A stretch of DNA of 64,000 nt from Brachyspira hampsonii (GTDB lineage Bacteria; Spirochaetota; Brachyspiria; Brachyspirales; Brachyspiraceae): positions 3,038,001-3,102,000 of the forward strand of contig NZ_CP019914.1 of the NCBI RefSeq assembly GCF_002214805.1, read 5' to 3'. Shown in pieces: positions 55,474 to 64,000 of this stretch (the first letter of the stretch is position 1; each line of letters starts with the position of its first letter). Below the pieces are notes generated by a model. It saw nothing but the letters and a program-made list of their open reading frames with translations. It ran no database searches and was not told the DNA's origin. Both the position numbers and the translations under genes were made by a program.

Positions 55474-57009
55474 ATGTTTAATAGAAATTCTATAGTAGTA
55501 ATGATTATATTTTCTTTGATTATCACTTCTTGCGGAAGTTATTTTAACCCAAGATATTATTATAATAAAAATAAAACTTCATCAGGTGCAAACACAAATG
55601 AAAGTTTACCTGATGATGTTGTGATTGAAGATGAAATTATTCCTGAAGGTGAAGATCCATTTAAAAAGGGTGATTGGAATGATATAGGATATAATGGTTT
55701 TAATGGGAATGAGATAAAAGATTGGTTTTTAAAAGTATCTTTTGATAATAGTAATGTACCTATATATGAATTTTATAAAGATAATTCTAAATCATGGTAT
55801 AACAGTGATCCTTCTATAGTTGAATATAGTTTTGATGCTTCAGGAGATGGAAATAAGGCTCAGGGTATAACTATAACACCTATGACGGTATATAAATATG
55901 AGTTTAAAAACCCTTTGGTAACTATAGATAGTGCATATAATCAGTCTGACAGAATGAATAGATTTTTATTTTATAGAATAAAAGGATCAGCAAAAGTTGC
56001 TAGCATAGGAGTAGATTTAAATAACTATTTAATCGCTGTAGATACTCATTCAAAATTGGTATTTGCTTATGCTAAAATAACAAAAACTGCCAGTGCTCCT
56101 GTAGTTGGTACACCGTATCCTGTAGAGTTCAAGGCTGTAGAATTATTTGAAAGTAAGAAGAAATTTTATGAATATGATCCTATAGGTATAGTACATGCTG
56201 ATGGAAAGGTTACTCTATATGCTGAATATCAAAATGAAATGAGATTAAATTCTACAGGATATTTTCCTTCAATTCATGATGAAAATAGACCTATAGCATC
56301 ATATCAAGGTGCAGGAACTTCTCCTTATTTCAATAAGAATGCTGCTGATAATAAAAAAGAGATGAAATTGACTTTTACTTCTATAGAATTAAGAAATATA
56401 GATTCTAAATCAGCAAATAGAAATGCTATTACTGGTAATGTTGGTTGGTTTGGTAAAGTATTTAACTATGCATTATTCGGATATGATATGAAATTAGATT
56501 TTTATAGTTCTTCAAGTGAGCTTCACTCTTTTGCATCATTTACTAGTTTGAATCCTAGTAAAATAGATCAGGCATTGAAAGTAAATGTAGGCAGCACAGG
56601 AAGTATGAGTATAACATCAAAAGAGCATTCATTACTTTATGATGAAAATGATGACATAACAATATCAATGGCGGTTAATTTAACAAAATATGATGAAAGA
56701 TCTGGAGATGTTTTGTATGAAGTACATTATCCTTATGCTTATAGTGAAAATGATAAAATAAAGATAGAACTCAAATATAATAAAGGTAATAATACTTTTG
56801 AATTGGCTTCTATTACAGATGAATATGGAAATAGGGTACAGTCTAAAACTTCAAATTTAACTGTTAATGCTAATAGTGAAGCTGAAATATCTATGACGAT
56901 TGATGGTATGGACGGTCCTAATAATGAAGATAATTGCGGAAATGGAGCTACGGGATTGAATAATCAAATAGAATTAAAAATTAAGTTTAAATTTGAAAAT
57001 ATAAAATAA
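55474..57009 (+). CDS. Large lipoprotein of unknown function
   Basis: 511 residues. Lipoprotein signal with C20 (FSLIITSCGSYF). An acidic low-complexity linker (about 40-70) is followed by a beta-rich mature region ending in ELKIKFKFEN. I recognise no domain. GAGG precedes the start, and a terminator follows. Typical of spirochaete surface lipoproteins. Confidence 0.8.
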   Translation: MFNRNSIVVMIIFSLIITSCGSYFNPRYYYNKNKTSSGANTNESLPDDVVIEDEIIPEGEDPFKKGDWNDIGYNGFNGNEIKDWFLKVSFDNSNVPIYEFYKDNSKSWYNSDPSIVEYSFDASGDGNKAQGITITPMTVYKYEFKNPLVTIDSAYNQSDRMNRFLFYRIKGSAKVASIGVDLNNYLIAVDTHSKLVFAYAKITKTASAPVVGTPYPVEFKAVELFESKKKFYEYDPIGIVHADGKVTLYAEYQNEMRLNSTGYFPSIHDENRPIASYQGAGTSPYFNKNAADNKKEMKLTFTSIELRNIDSKSANRNAITGNVGWFGKVFNYALFGYDMKLDFYSSSSELHSFASFTSLNPSKIDQALKVNVGSTGSMSITSKEHSLLYDENDDITISMAVNLTKYDERSGDVLYEVHYPYAYSENDKIKIELKYNKGNNTFELASITDEYGNRVQSKTSNLTVNANSEAEISMTIDGMDGPNNEDNCGNGATGLNNQIELKIKFKFENIK

Positions 57010-57017
57010 ATAATAAT

Positions 57018-57050
57018 GGGCATTTGATTTATAAATCAGATGCCCTTTTA
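57018..57050. terminator. Terminator between the lipoprotein and GNAT genes
   Basis: GGGCATTTGATTT (57018-57030) pairs with AAATCAGATGCCC (57033-57045), 13 pairs with one wobble, followed by TTTTA. The two genes converge here. Confidence 0.85.
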
Positions 57051-57062
57051 TGATATTATCAG

Positions 57063-57512
57063 TTAATAAATCATATAATGAAAATGTACTCCGTTTTCTT
57101 CTTGAATATCATTATATAATTCTATAAATCCTAGTTTTTTATAAAATTCATAAGCATAATGGCTTGATTTTACAGTGTACTTATCTGAATTTAAAATATT
57201 TTTTGCCTCATTAAATAAACTGCTTGCTATACCTAGTTTAAAATATCTGTCATCTACGAAAAAAAGAGAAATATGGTCGAAATCAGTTATTTCAAGCATT
57301 CCAACTATTATATCATCTTTATTTTTAGCAATGAGCATCAAAGAGCCTTGCATAAAGAATCTTAATTTCATGTTATTAGCAGATATAAAAGTTAGTACAT
57401 TATTAATACCTTCATTCGTATCTAAATTAGAATTATATTTCAAATATATATTTTTGGCGAGAATAGAAATATCATCAATATTTTCAATTCCCGCCTTTTC
57501 TATTTTAAACAT
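57063..57512 (-). CDS. GNAT-family N-acetyltransferase
   Basis: 149 residues. Single GNAT fold: GMLEITDFDHISLFFVDDRYFKLGIASSLFNEAK carries the strand 4 and acetyl-CoA loop region (degenerate R/Q-x-x-G-x-A as KLGIAS), and VKSSHYAYEFYKKLGFIEL is the terminal block. Substrate unknown. Nine bases after the thioredoxin-like gene. Confidence 0.85.
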   Translation of the reverse strand: MFKIEKAGIENIDDISILAKNIYLKYNSNLDTNEGINNVLTFISANNMKLRFFMQGSLMLIAKNKDDIIVGMLEITDFDHISLFFVDDRYFKLGIASSLFNEAKNILNSDKYTVKSSHYAYEFYKKLGFIELYNDIQEENGVHFHYMIY

Positions 57513-57521
57513 TATATTTTA

Positions 57522-57881
57522 TTATTCAAATGTTTTTATTAATCTTTGGAAAGGAAGGTGATTAGTATCTTTAACAAATGAGCCATTTTTATAATATCTT
57601 AAATAAGGTATTAAATCATTATTCCATACAGTTTCTTTGAAATTCATGAAAGGTTCATATAAAGGACTTTCATTATACATACAAATATAAACTGTAATAT
57701 CTATAGGTGATTTCTCTTCATTTGCTTTTAATTCTCTTTCTAAGCCTTTCCAATCTCCGCACCAATCCTGAGTGAATATAGCCAAAACATTTTCTGAAGA
57801 TTTTTTTATATCATCACTTACTTCTTTAGTATCCATTATATGCTGCATTTCTTTATCACTAATGGTTTTAAAAGTTAACAT
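57522..57881 (-). CDS. Thioredoxin-like protein with WCGDW motif
   Basis: 119 residues. FTQDWCGDWKGLERELK sits where thioredoxins have WCGPC, but the second cysteine is Trp, so no disulfide can form at this site. Later IPYLRYYKNGSFV corresponds to the cis-Pro strand region. It might act by a single cysteine or only bind partners. Confidence 0.75.
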   Translation of the reverse strand: MLTFKTISDKEMQHIMDTKEVSDDIKKSSENVLAIFTQDWCGDWKGLERELKANEEKSPIDITVYICMYNESPLYEPFMNFKETVWNNDLIPYLRYYKNGSFVKDTNHLPFQRLIKTFE

Positions 57882-57988
57882 TATTTACTCCTTAAAATTT
57901 TTTATTTAATGCAGTAATAATACAGTAAAATATATTTTTAATCAAGAAAATATTTATTATTACGATATTAACTTTGGGGGAGTGTATT

Positions 57989-58729
57989 ATGAAAAGAATT
58001 TGTATTTTTATTATTATTTTTAATATGATTAATTTTTCTTTATTTGCAGGCGATTTTTTAGATAATCAGAAAAGATACAGCAGAGTAAGAACAGCAATAA
58101 AAGAAAAAGATGAAATTGTCAAAAATACATTAAAAAATAATAATATAGAATTAAAAAATCTTAATGTATTAATAACAGCATACAAGCAGGAAGACATACT
58201 TGAAATATATGCAAAAAATAAATCCGATGCATCGTACAAAAAAATAGCATCATATAACATAGCAGCAAAATCTGGCATACTAGGTCCTAAGAGAATGGAA
58301 GGAGATTTACAGGTTCCTGAAGGGTTTTATCATATAGACAGATTCAATCCGGCAAGCAGCTATTATCTTTCTTTAGGTATTAATTATCCTAATGAATCCG
58401 ACAAAAAGAAAAGTAATGCTTCCAGATTAGGAGGAGATATATTCATTTATGGTGCTGATGTTACTATAGGATGCATGCCTATGACCGATGATAAAATAAA
58501 AGAAATATATTTATATGCTTTATATGCTAAAGATAATGGACAAAATAAAATACCTGTTTATATTTTTCCATTTAAAATGACAGATAGAAATTCTGATTAT
58601 TATAAAAAATATTATGATGAATCTTTAATAAACTTTTGGTCAAATTTAAAAAAAGGATATGATATATTTCAAAAAACTAAAAAAGAATTAAATATTAAAA
58701 TAGATTCTAAAGGAAACTATGTATTTTAA
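57989..58729 (+). CDS. YkuD/YafK-like L,D-transpeptidase homologue
   Basis: 246 residues with signal peptide (MKRICIFIIIFNMINFSLFA). The conserved block is GGDIFIYGADVTIGCMPMTD. The catalytic-type Cys is kept (IGC), but the His of the usual IHG is Tyr and the SHGC histidine is Ile. ATG 57989 follows GGGGGAG; the in-frame TTG at 57974 lies before that RBS and is rejected. Fold assigned by the motif region; activity doubtful. Confidence 0.72.
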   Translation: MKRICIFIIIFNMINFSLFAGDFLDNQKRYSRVRTAIKEKDEIVKNTLKNNNIELKNLNVLITAYKQEDILEIYAKNKSDASYKKIASYNIAAKSGILGPKRMEGDLQVPEGFYHIDRFNPASSYYLSLGINYPNESDKKKSNASRLGGDIFIYGADVTIGCMPMTDDKIKEIYLYALYAKDNGQNKIPVYIFPFKMTDRNSDYYKKYYDESLINFWSNLKKGYDIFQKTKKELNIKIDSKGNYVF

Positions 58730-58794
58730 ATTCTTGCAATTTTTCTATAAAAATATTACTATTATAAATATATATAATAATTGGGTAATAGTTA

Positions 58795-59775
58795 ATGATT
58801 CAAATGAATAAAAATACTTCTTTTGTAGATGCATACAATTTCTGGTCATATTTACTGATTGCTATTGTATTTTTTAACTATTTATTTTTCAGATCTTTAA
58901 TAATAGATAATAATTCTTTTATATATTTGATTACATTTATTTTAGATTATATTGTATTAATATCTTTTTTTCTTCTGGTATTTTATAAATTTTACAACTG
59001 CATATTTAATTCAGAACCTTTTTTAGCGGTATTTGGAATATTGTTTATAATATCCGGTACTCTAAGACTTTATGCTATAGAAATTAATATTTATAATTAT
59101 ATAGAGTTATTATATTTTTTATCAATATTCATTCTTACAATAAAAATTTTTGCTTCTATAATAAAATCAAATAATATAATGGAATTAGATAGGGGAATAT
59201 ATGTTTTTATGTTTCTTTCTTTAGCCTCATCTAATATTAATTATATTTTAGTGTCAGCCAATAAAATAATAGATACTGATATTTTTCACTATATATCTAC
59301 TTTTATATCAGCGTATATGAGCAAATTATCATCTTTTTCATTTTTAATATTAATGATAGCTTATATACTTTTTTTCATGAAAAAAGTTGTTATGGAAAAT
59401 ATTAATAAATCATTCTTTTTTATAATTATGATGGTAATATTATCAATAATAGCAATGTTAGTATTTGGTAATTCTTTCTTTTTGATTGTAGTGTCATTCT
59501 TTGGGGCTTTAGGTATTGTTATGTATTTGCCGTTTACTGTTTATCTTGTAGTAATTATAATGTTTTTAATGACTTTATTCACATCTTTTATGAGTTCTTT
59601 GGTATCAAAATACTATTATCCTAAATTGATTGTATTTACTTTATTTATGCTTGCCGGACTTGATATGAGCAATTTTGCATTAAGATTAATATCTGTATTT
59701 GCTATTATGGAGATGCTTGCGGTATGTAATACAAAAAAAGACGATGCAGAATATTTGACAAATAATACTCTATAA
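58795..59775 (+). CDS. Multi-helix inner-membrane protein, unknown
   Basis: 326 residues with about ten hydrophobic helices and very short loops. No motif I recognise. Start may be ATG 58795 or the ATG nine bases later. Not obviously linked to neighbours. Confidence 0.75.
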   Translation: MIQMNKNTSFVDAYNFWSYLLIAIVFFNYLFFRSLIIDNNSFIYLITFILDYIVLISFFLLVFYKFYNCIFNSEPFLAVFGILFIISGTLRLYAIEINIYNYIELLYFLSIFILTIKIFASIIKSNNIMELDRGIYVFMFLSLASSNINYILVSANKIIDTDIFHYISTFISAYMSKLSSFSFLILMIAYILFFMKKVVMENINKSFFFIIMMVILSIIAMLVFGNSFFLIVVSFFGALGIVMYLPFTVYLVVIIMFLMTLFTSFMSSLVSKYYYPKLIVFTLFMLAGLDMSNFALRLISVFAIMEMLAVCNTKKDDAEYLTNNTL

Positions 59776-59828
59776 TATATTATTTCTATTATTTTTAATT
59801 ATGATTTTAGAATACTAAATTATTGAAT

Positions 59829-60278
59829 ATGAAAAAAGAAATTATTAAAGAAGAAAAAAATATTAGTCTTGAAGATATAGAAAAAATTGCTGAATTTTTT
59901 AAAAATATATTAAAAGACGGGGATATTGTTATAATGGAAGGAAATCTAGGATTTGGAAAGACTACATTTGTAAGAGTATTATCCAGATTTCTTGAAAGCA
60001 CTGATATTGTGAGCAGTCCGTCATTTACTTTGATAAATGAGTATGATATAGTTTTAAACGGCGAAGAAAGTATTTTAAGACATGTTGATTTATATAGACT
60101 TGAAAAGGAATATGAGCTTGATGATATAGGATTCAAAGATAAAATTAGAGAGAATGGAATTACCATGATAGAATGGGGCAGTAAATTTAAAGATTATTTT
60201 GAAGCTCCGTATTATTTATTTGAAATAGAAATGCAAGAAGAAAATAACAGGTTATATAGGATTAGTTTGATTTCATGA
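59829..60278 (+). CDS. tsaE: tRNA t6A biosynthesis ATPase TsaE
   Basis: 149 residues. P-loop EGNLGFGKTTFVR, then SSPSFTLINEYD, RHVDLYRL and MIEWGSKFKDYF are TsaE signatures. It powers the TsaB-TsaD complex making t6A37 in tRNA. Start at ATG 59829 (a TTG two codons upstream is possible; no clear RBS). Stop overlaps the following gene (ATGA). Confidence 0.92.
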   Translation: MKKEIIKEEKNISLEDIEKIAEFFKNILKDGDIVIMEGNLGFGKTTFVRVLSRFLESTDIVSSPSFTLINEYDIVLNGEESILRHVDLYRLEKEYELDDIGFKDKIRENGITMIEWGSKFKDYFEAPYYLFEIEMQEENNRLYRISLIS

Positions 60279-61294
60279 AAAAATTATTTGTATTATTCAT
60301 AATGATATTTACCGTATTAATATCATGTTCTAAGCAAATAGATAAAAATACTATAATAAATGCCATGAGCAGTATTTCATCTGTTAATGTTGTTATTGGA
60401 AATACTATAGATTATGAGGTTCATATATTTTCTAAAAATAATATAGATTATAATTTTGAAGATTTATCATTTGATGATAGAGATAATAAATGCAGAATCA
60501 TATCTGTTGAAAATCAAACTAAGAATTCCGGAGAATATAAAGAAAGAATCATAAAATATAAAATAGGTTTTTATGATGTAGGACAATTTGTTATATATCC
60601 TTTTAAGATTTCATATAATTATAATAATGAATATAGAGAACTTAATGGAGAGGATATAACTATATTGGTGCATCCTTTTTCTGACGGAGAGACTTTGCCT
60701 CCTATGAAAGGTACTATTGGTATACCTATGCCTTCTTATGTATGGATATTTGCTGTGATTATAGTTTTTGCTGTTATTGGAATAATAATACTTATTTTTG
60801 CTGTAGTAAAATATATAGAAAGAAAATTCAATGAAAAAATAAATATAAAAGAAGATACAGAAGCATTGAATGCTTTAAAACTAATTGACTTCAATACTTA
60901 TTATAATGAAAATAAATATGCAGAGTATTATTTTGAATTGACATTTATATTTAAAAGGTATCTTACAAAAAGGTTCAAATTCAATATAGAAGATATGACT
61001 ACCAGCGAAATAAATCAATTATTTAAAGAAAATGTATTTAATGAAAGCGACTATATAATAAAAATGTTTGAAGAATCAGATTATGTGAAATTTGCCAAAC
61101 AGATTCCTGAACTTAAAATAATGCAGAAGGATTATGATTTTTGTGTTGACTACATAATAAAAAACGGCAATTTATATACGGCATTAAAATTGGAAGAAAA
61201 AGAAAATAAGAAGATAAGAAAAGAAGAAAATAAAAAACTAAAAAAAGAGTTAAAAGAGCAGAAAAAACTTCAAAAGAAAATGGCTAATCTTTAG
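60275..61294 (+). CDS. Lipoprotein with BatD/DUF4381-like layout
   Basis: 339 residues. Lipoprotein-type signal with C18 (TVLISCSKQ). An extracytoplasmic beta-rich part (about 30-145, IGNTIDYEVHIF, YDVGQFVIYPFKISYN), one membrane helix (about 160-185), a cytosolic helical part (about 200-310, YFELTFIFKRYLTKRFKFNIEDMTTSEI) and a Lys/Glu-rich coiled coil at the end follow. This order resembles BatD-type proteins. Overlaps tsaE by four bases. Function inferred only from layout. Confidence 0.65.
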   Translation: MKKLFVLFIMIFTVLISCSKQIDKNTIINAMSSISSVNVVIGNTIDYEVHIFSKNNIDYNFEDLSFDDRDNKCRIISVENQTKNSGEYKERIIKYKIGFYDVGQFVIYPFKISYNYNNEYRELNGEDITILVHPFSDGETLPPMKGTIGIPMPSYVWIFAVIIVFAVIGIIILIFAVVKYIERKFNEKINIKEDTEALNALKLIDFNTYYNENKYAEYYFELTFIFKRYLTKRFKFNIEDMTTSEINQLFKENVFNESDYIIKMFEESDYVKFAKQIPELKIMQKDYDFCVDYIIKNGNLYTALKLEEKENKKIRKEENKKLKKELKEQKKLQKKMANL

Positions 61295-61315
61295 GAAAAC
61301 AGTTAAGAGTGAAAT

Positions 61316-62710
61316 ATGAATGAATATGATATAAAAGATACTATAGCAGCATTATCTACCCCATATTCAAAAAGTGCATTAGCTATAATAAGAATGTCAG
61401 GAAGCAGGGCATTGGAAATAGCATCAAAGATATGTTTTTATGCTAATAATGAAAATAAGAATATAAATAATTTTGAACATAGAAGAACTTATTATGCTTT
61501 GATAAAAGATGAAAATAATATTCCTATAGATGAGGTTATAGTATTATCTTCTTTATCTCCTAATACTTTCACATCCGAAGATACAATAGAATTTATATCT
61601 CATGGCAGTATTGTTGTTATAGACTCTATTATGAATATATTAATGAGAAATGGGGCAAGGGCAGCTAATAGGGGAGAGTTTACATACAGAGCCTATATCA
61701 ATGGAAGAATAGGTATAAGTGAGGCTGAGGCTATACATGATTTAATAGATTCTAATAATAAACTTATGGCTGAGGCTAGCATATATAAAATGAGAGGCAG
61801 GCTTACAAGGGAAATAGATAAACTTAGAGAAAATATAAAGAATTCTCTTATGCTTATTTATGGAGAATTAGATTTCCCTGAAGATGATACTGAAAGTTTT
61901 TCTTATGATAAGCTGATAGAAAATTTTAAGATTATAAAAAAATATATAGAAAATATTTTATCTAATTCTAAAAGAGTTGAAAATCTTATTAATGGTATAA
62001 AGGTTGCTATATTAGGCAGAGTTAATGCAGGTAAAAGCAGCATTTTTAATATGATATTGAATAGAGAAAGAGCTATTGTTTCAAATATTGCAGGAACTAC
62101 AAGAGATTTTTTAAGTGAAAATATTTATATTGAGAATATACCTTTTTATTTAATGGATACTGCAGGGTTTCATAAAAATGCTGATAATGATATTGAACTT
62201 GAAGGAATTGAAAGGGCAAAAAAATGTGCTTATGAATCTGATATTATACTTGCTGTGTTTGACGGAAGCGATATAGCAAATGAAGATGATATTAATTTAA
62301 TAGAGTTTTTGAAAACATTGGAAAATAAAAATATTATATATGTACTTAATAAAAGCGATGAGAATAAAAAGTTTAATAAAGAAATAGAGTCAAATAATAT
62401 TATCAATATAAGTACAAAAACAAAATCTGGAAAAGATGAATTGATATCAGCCTTGAAAAATTATGTTTCTGATTCTGATATGGATATTTTTAATAAGGAG
62501 ACTTATGTTAATAATAGAGAAAGGGGATATTTAGAAAGAGGACTTAAACAGATTGAGGTGTGTATAAAAAAATCAATGGAATATTTTTCATTAGATGAAG
62601 TTGCTGAAGAGATGAATATATTAAATAATATACTTGGAAATGTGAGCGGAAAAGTTGATGCTGAAGAAGTAATTAATGAAATATTTGCTAATTTCTGTAT
62701 AGGTAAATAA
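61316..62710 (+). CDS. mnmE: tRNA modification GTPase MnmE
   Basis: 464 residues. N-terminal folate-binding domain (DTIAALSTPYSKSALAIIRMSG), helical domain, G domain with GRVNAGKSSIFN, GTTRD, DTAGFH and NKSD, and the C-terminal CIGK whose cysteine is conserved. With MnmG it modifies wobble uridine in tRNA. Third tRNA/cell-envelope gene of the tsaE group. Confidence 0.96.
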   Translation: MNEYDIKDTIAALSTPYSKSALAIIRMSGSRALEIASKICFYANNENKNINNFEHRRTYYALIKDENNIPIDEVIVLSSLSPNTFTSEDTIEFISHGSIVVIDSIMNILMRNGARAANRGEFTYRAYINGRIGISEAEAIHDLIDSNNKLMAEASIYKMRGRLTREIDKLRENIKNSLMLIYGELDFPEDDTESFSYDKLIENFKIIKKYIENILSNSKRVENLINGIKVAILGRVNAGKSSIFNMILNRERAIVSNIAGTTRDFLSENIYIENIPFYLMDTAGFHKNADNDIELEGIERAKKCAYESDIILAVFDGSDIANEDDINLIEFLKTLENKNIIYVLNKSDENKKFNKEIESNNIINISTKTKSGKDELISALKNYVSDSDMDIFNKETYVNNRERGYLERGLKQIEVCIKKSMEYFSLDEVAEEMNILNNILGNVSGKVDAEEVINEIFANFCIGK

Positions 62711-62845
62711 TAAGTTCATATCATGTAAAATAAGTAATTATTTACGATAATAGATATAGTCATATTTGATAAATTTAAAAAAAAATGTATATTTAAATTG
62801 ATGATAATATTATAATGAAGAGTATACAAGGAGTTAGTTGCCAAT

Positions 62846-63568
62846 ATGAAAAAATTATTATTAATTATAAGTATATTTATATCCATTAACTTATCACTTT
62901 TGGCAGCAAGCGGATTTGAAGGAATAATTAATATACCTTCCGGACTATCTGTTGGAATACCTATGGGAGAATTTGAAGGGGCTGAAAGAAAAATAGGTTT
63001 AGGTTTTGATGTTGGTATTACAGCACTTTTTGGGTATGTAATAGATTTTAAAAATAATATAGGGCTTAGTATATTAGCTGAAACAGGATATAGTTATGAT
63101 ACTTATTCTTCTTCAGTATATTCTGATAGTTCAAGCTCAGTTATTACTACTTCGGCTTTTCATAGCTTTCAGATAGGTATTCTTCCGAAAATAAATATTA
63201 AAGATTTTTCTATAGGTATTGGCGGAGGATTGAAAATACCTGTATCAGGGATTGAAGAAGAAAAAATAGTTACATACGGCACTAATTATACAGCGGTAGG
63301 AAGTACAATGAATATGACGGATATTGTAAATAAATATGATAAAATGAATGTTATACCTTATGTTAAATTAACATTAGATTATTCTGTATTTAATAATTAT
63401 AATATAGGAGCGAATTTCGGATTGTATTTTGATTATGAATTTGGTTTAAGAAAAAAAATTGATGAGACAAAATACATATCTACAGATGCATTTGGTGTTG
63501 GTTTGCAGGTGGGTTTAAGATTTAGTCCTTTTAATAGCAGTCAAAATATTGCATACAAAAAAGAATAA
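62846..63568 (+). CDS. Outer-membrane beta-barrel protein (paralogue of 22793)
   Basis: 240 residues with signal peptide (MKKLLLIISIFISINLSLLA). Barrel-type strands; FSIGIGGGLKIPV, NVIPYVKLTLDYSVF and NFGLYFDYEFGL align with the protein at 22793. Ser-rich loop at about 90-105 could be surface exposed. AAGGAG is 13 bases before the start. Confidence 0.8.
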   Translation: MKKLLLIISIFISINLSLLAASGFEGIINIPSGLSVGIPMGEFEGAERKIGLGFDVGITALFGYVIDFKNNIGLSILAETGYSYDTYSSSVYSDSSSSVITTSAFHSFQIGILPKINIKDFSIGIGGGLKIPVSGIEEEKIVTYGTNYTAVGSTMNMTDIVNKYDKMNVIPYVKLTLDYSVFNNYNIGANFGLYFDYEFGLRKKIDETKYISTDAFGVGLQVGLRFSPFNSSQNIAYKKE

Positions 63569-63647
63569 TATATTATTTAATTAGTATAATTTAAATTTTT
63601 TGTTATTATATTGGTTTTTAATTTAAATATATTTTTTATCTATTCTG

Positions 63648-63664
63648 CCCGCCCACCCACCCCC
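63648..63664 (-). other. G-quadruplex motif
   Basis: The minus strand reads GGGGGTGGGTGGGCGGG: four G runs with one-base loops, the most stable class of G4 motif. It stands alone in very AT-rich sequence, in the convergent gap between the barrel protein and the next minus-strand gene. Confidence 0.9.
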
Positions 63665-63698
63665 ATAATTTAGAAGGGCATGCATTTAGAAATAAGAA

Positions 63699-64000
63699 TT
63701 ATATTATATAATCATCAGCTATTTTTCTAAGTCTTTTGCTTCCGAGTACATGGAAATGTCTTAGCTTTCTTAAAGTTTCACTTGAAAAAGTAGTGAGCGG
63801 AACATAAACTACTTCAACAGAATTCTTTTTAGCAAATTCTTTTAATATATTTGAAGGAGGAGTATGAGCAACATAACCTAAATATTTGTCTACAGAGTAT
63901 ATGATGGCAGTGTATAGAAGTAAGTCTGCATAATTTCTAACTATTCCTTCTTTTTTTAATTGAGGATATATTCTCCAAACATCATGCGGAGCTTGAGGCG
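63699..64000 (-). CDS. 3' end of an unrecognised gene (runs off the window)
   Basis: A minus-strand frame is open from the window edge to a TAA at 63699-63701, giving 99 C-terminal residues that include DVWRIYPQLKKEGIVRNYADLL and end RLRKIADDYII. Basic, with predicted helices and a VEVVYVPLTTFSSETLRKLR segment. No family recognised. The 5' part lies beyond 64000. Confidence 0.75.
   Translation of the reverse strand, partial: PQAPHDVWRIYPQLKKEGIVRNYADLLLYTAIIYSVDKYLGYVAHTPPSNILKEFAKKNSVEVVYVPLTTFSSETLRKLRHFHVLGSKRLRKIADDYII

Overview
The window is a strongly AT-rich bacterial chromosome segment. Gene content fits an intestinal spirochaete of the Brachyspira type: paralogous small outer-membrane barrels, ankyrin proteins with and without signal peptides, many spirochaete-style lipoproteins, a heptose/GT9 surface-sugar pathway and AT-biased codons throughout. 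The genus is my inference from family recognition, not from a marker gene. I see no rRNA, tRNA, CRISPR array, prophage or insertion sequence.

Region 1 (1-8450, almost all minus strand) looks like a carbonyl/redox-stress locus. A MerR-family regulator of the AdhR/NmlR type (Cys52 present) is followed by a cyclophilin-like exported protein, three aldo/keto reductases (one with a signal peptide), a flavodoxin, a cupin, an anchored SUMF1-flavodoxin fusion and a DUF4405 membrane protein. Two nearly identical MerR-type promoters (19-bp spacer with an internal palindrome) precede the regulator and the first reductase. Three gaps of this locus are filled with a 72-90 bp hairpin-forming repeat, including five almost identical tandem copies.

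Region 2 (8640-18190, plus) is a compact polyene-type biosynthesis operon. It encodes a chain-length factor, ACP, AMP-ligase, hot-dog dehydratase, LPLAT acyltransferase, thioesterase, LolA-like carrier, MMPL/RND exporter, ketosynthase, second dehydratase and ketoreductase. Content and order match aryl-polyene (APE) clusters, but the aryl-acid-forming, methyltransferase, second-ACP and extra-ketosynthase genes are missing. The likely product is a membrane-anchored polyene lipid, and a link to haemolysis is worth testing.

Region 3 (18260-31070) is mixed housekeeping and surface functions: ankyrin proteins, gmhA, a TrpX-like binding protein with a 38-bp palindromic operator candidate, a GT9 heptosyltransferase, a PhnP-like hydrolase, outer-membrane proteins, mgtE, a DMT transporter, pta and a CBS-GGDEF diguanylate cyclase. 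Region 4 (31080-35550) is a cell-wall operon, ftsW-murG-murC, followed by a MurB homologue that has lost its catalytic residues.

Region 5 (35780-48780) holds an HD-GYP-like protein, a YheO-type regulator, a tyrosine recombinase, and then a nucleobase/ABC uptake locus. That locus comprises an NCS1 permease, a small membrane protein, a deaminase, an Asp-box protein, binding protein, permease, ATPase, TIM-barrel protein, a second binding protein and a ROK regulator. It has clear promoters, terminators and an intra-operon hairpin.

Region 6 (48790-64000) carries an orphan adenine methylase, a CAP protein, hflX, yqeK, oppF and oppD (separated by an unusual gap), lipoproteins, a GNAT, a thioredoxin-like protein, an L,D-transpeptidase-like protein without the motif histidine, tsaE, a BatD-like lipoprotein, mnmE, a barrel protein, a G-quadruplex motif and the 3' end of an unrecognised gene.
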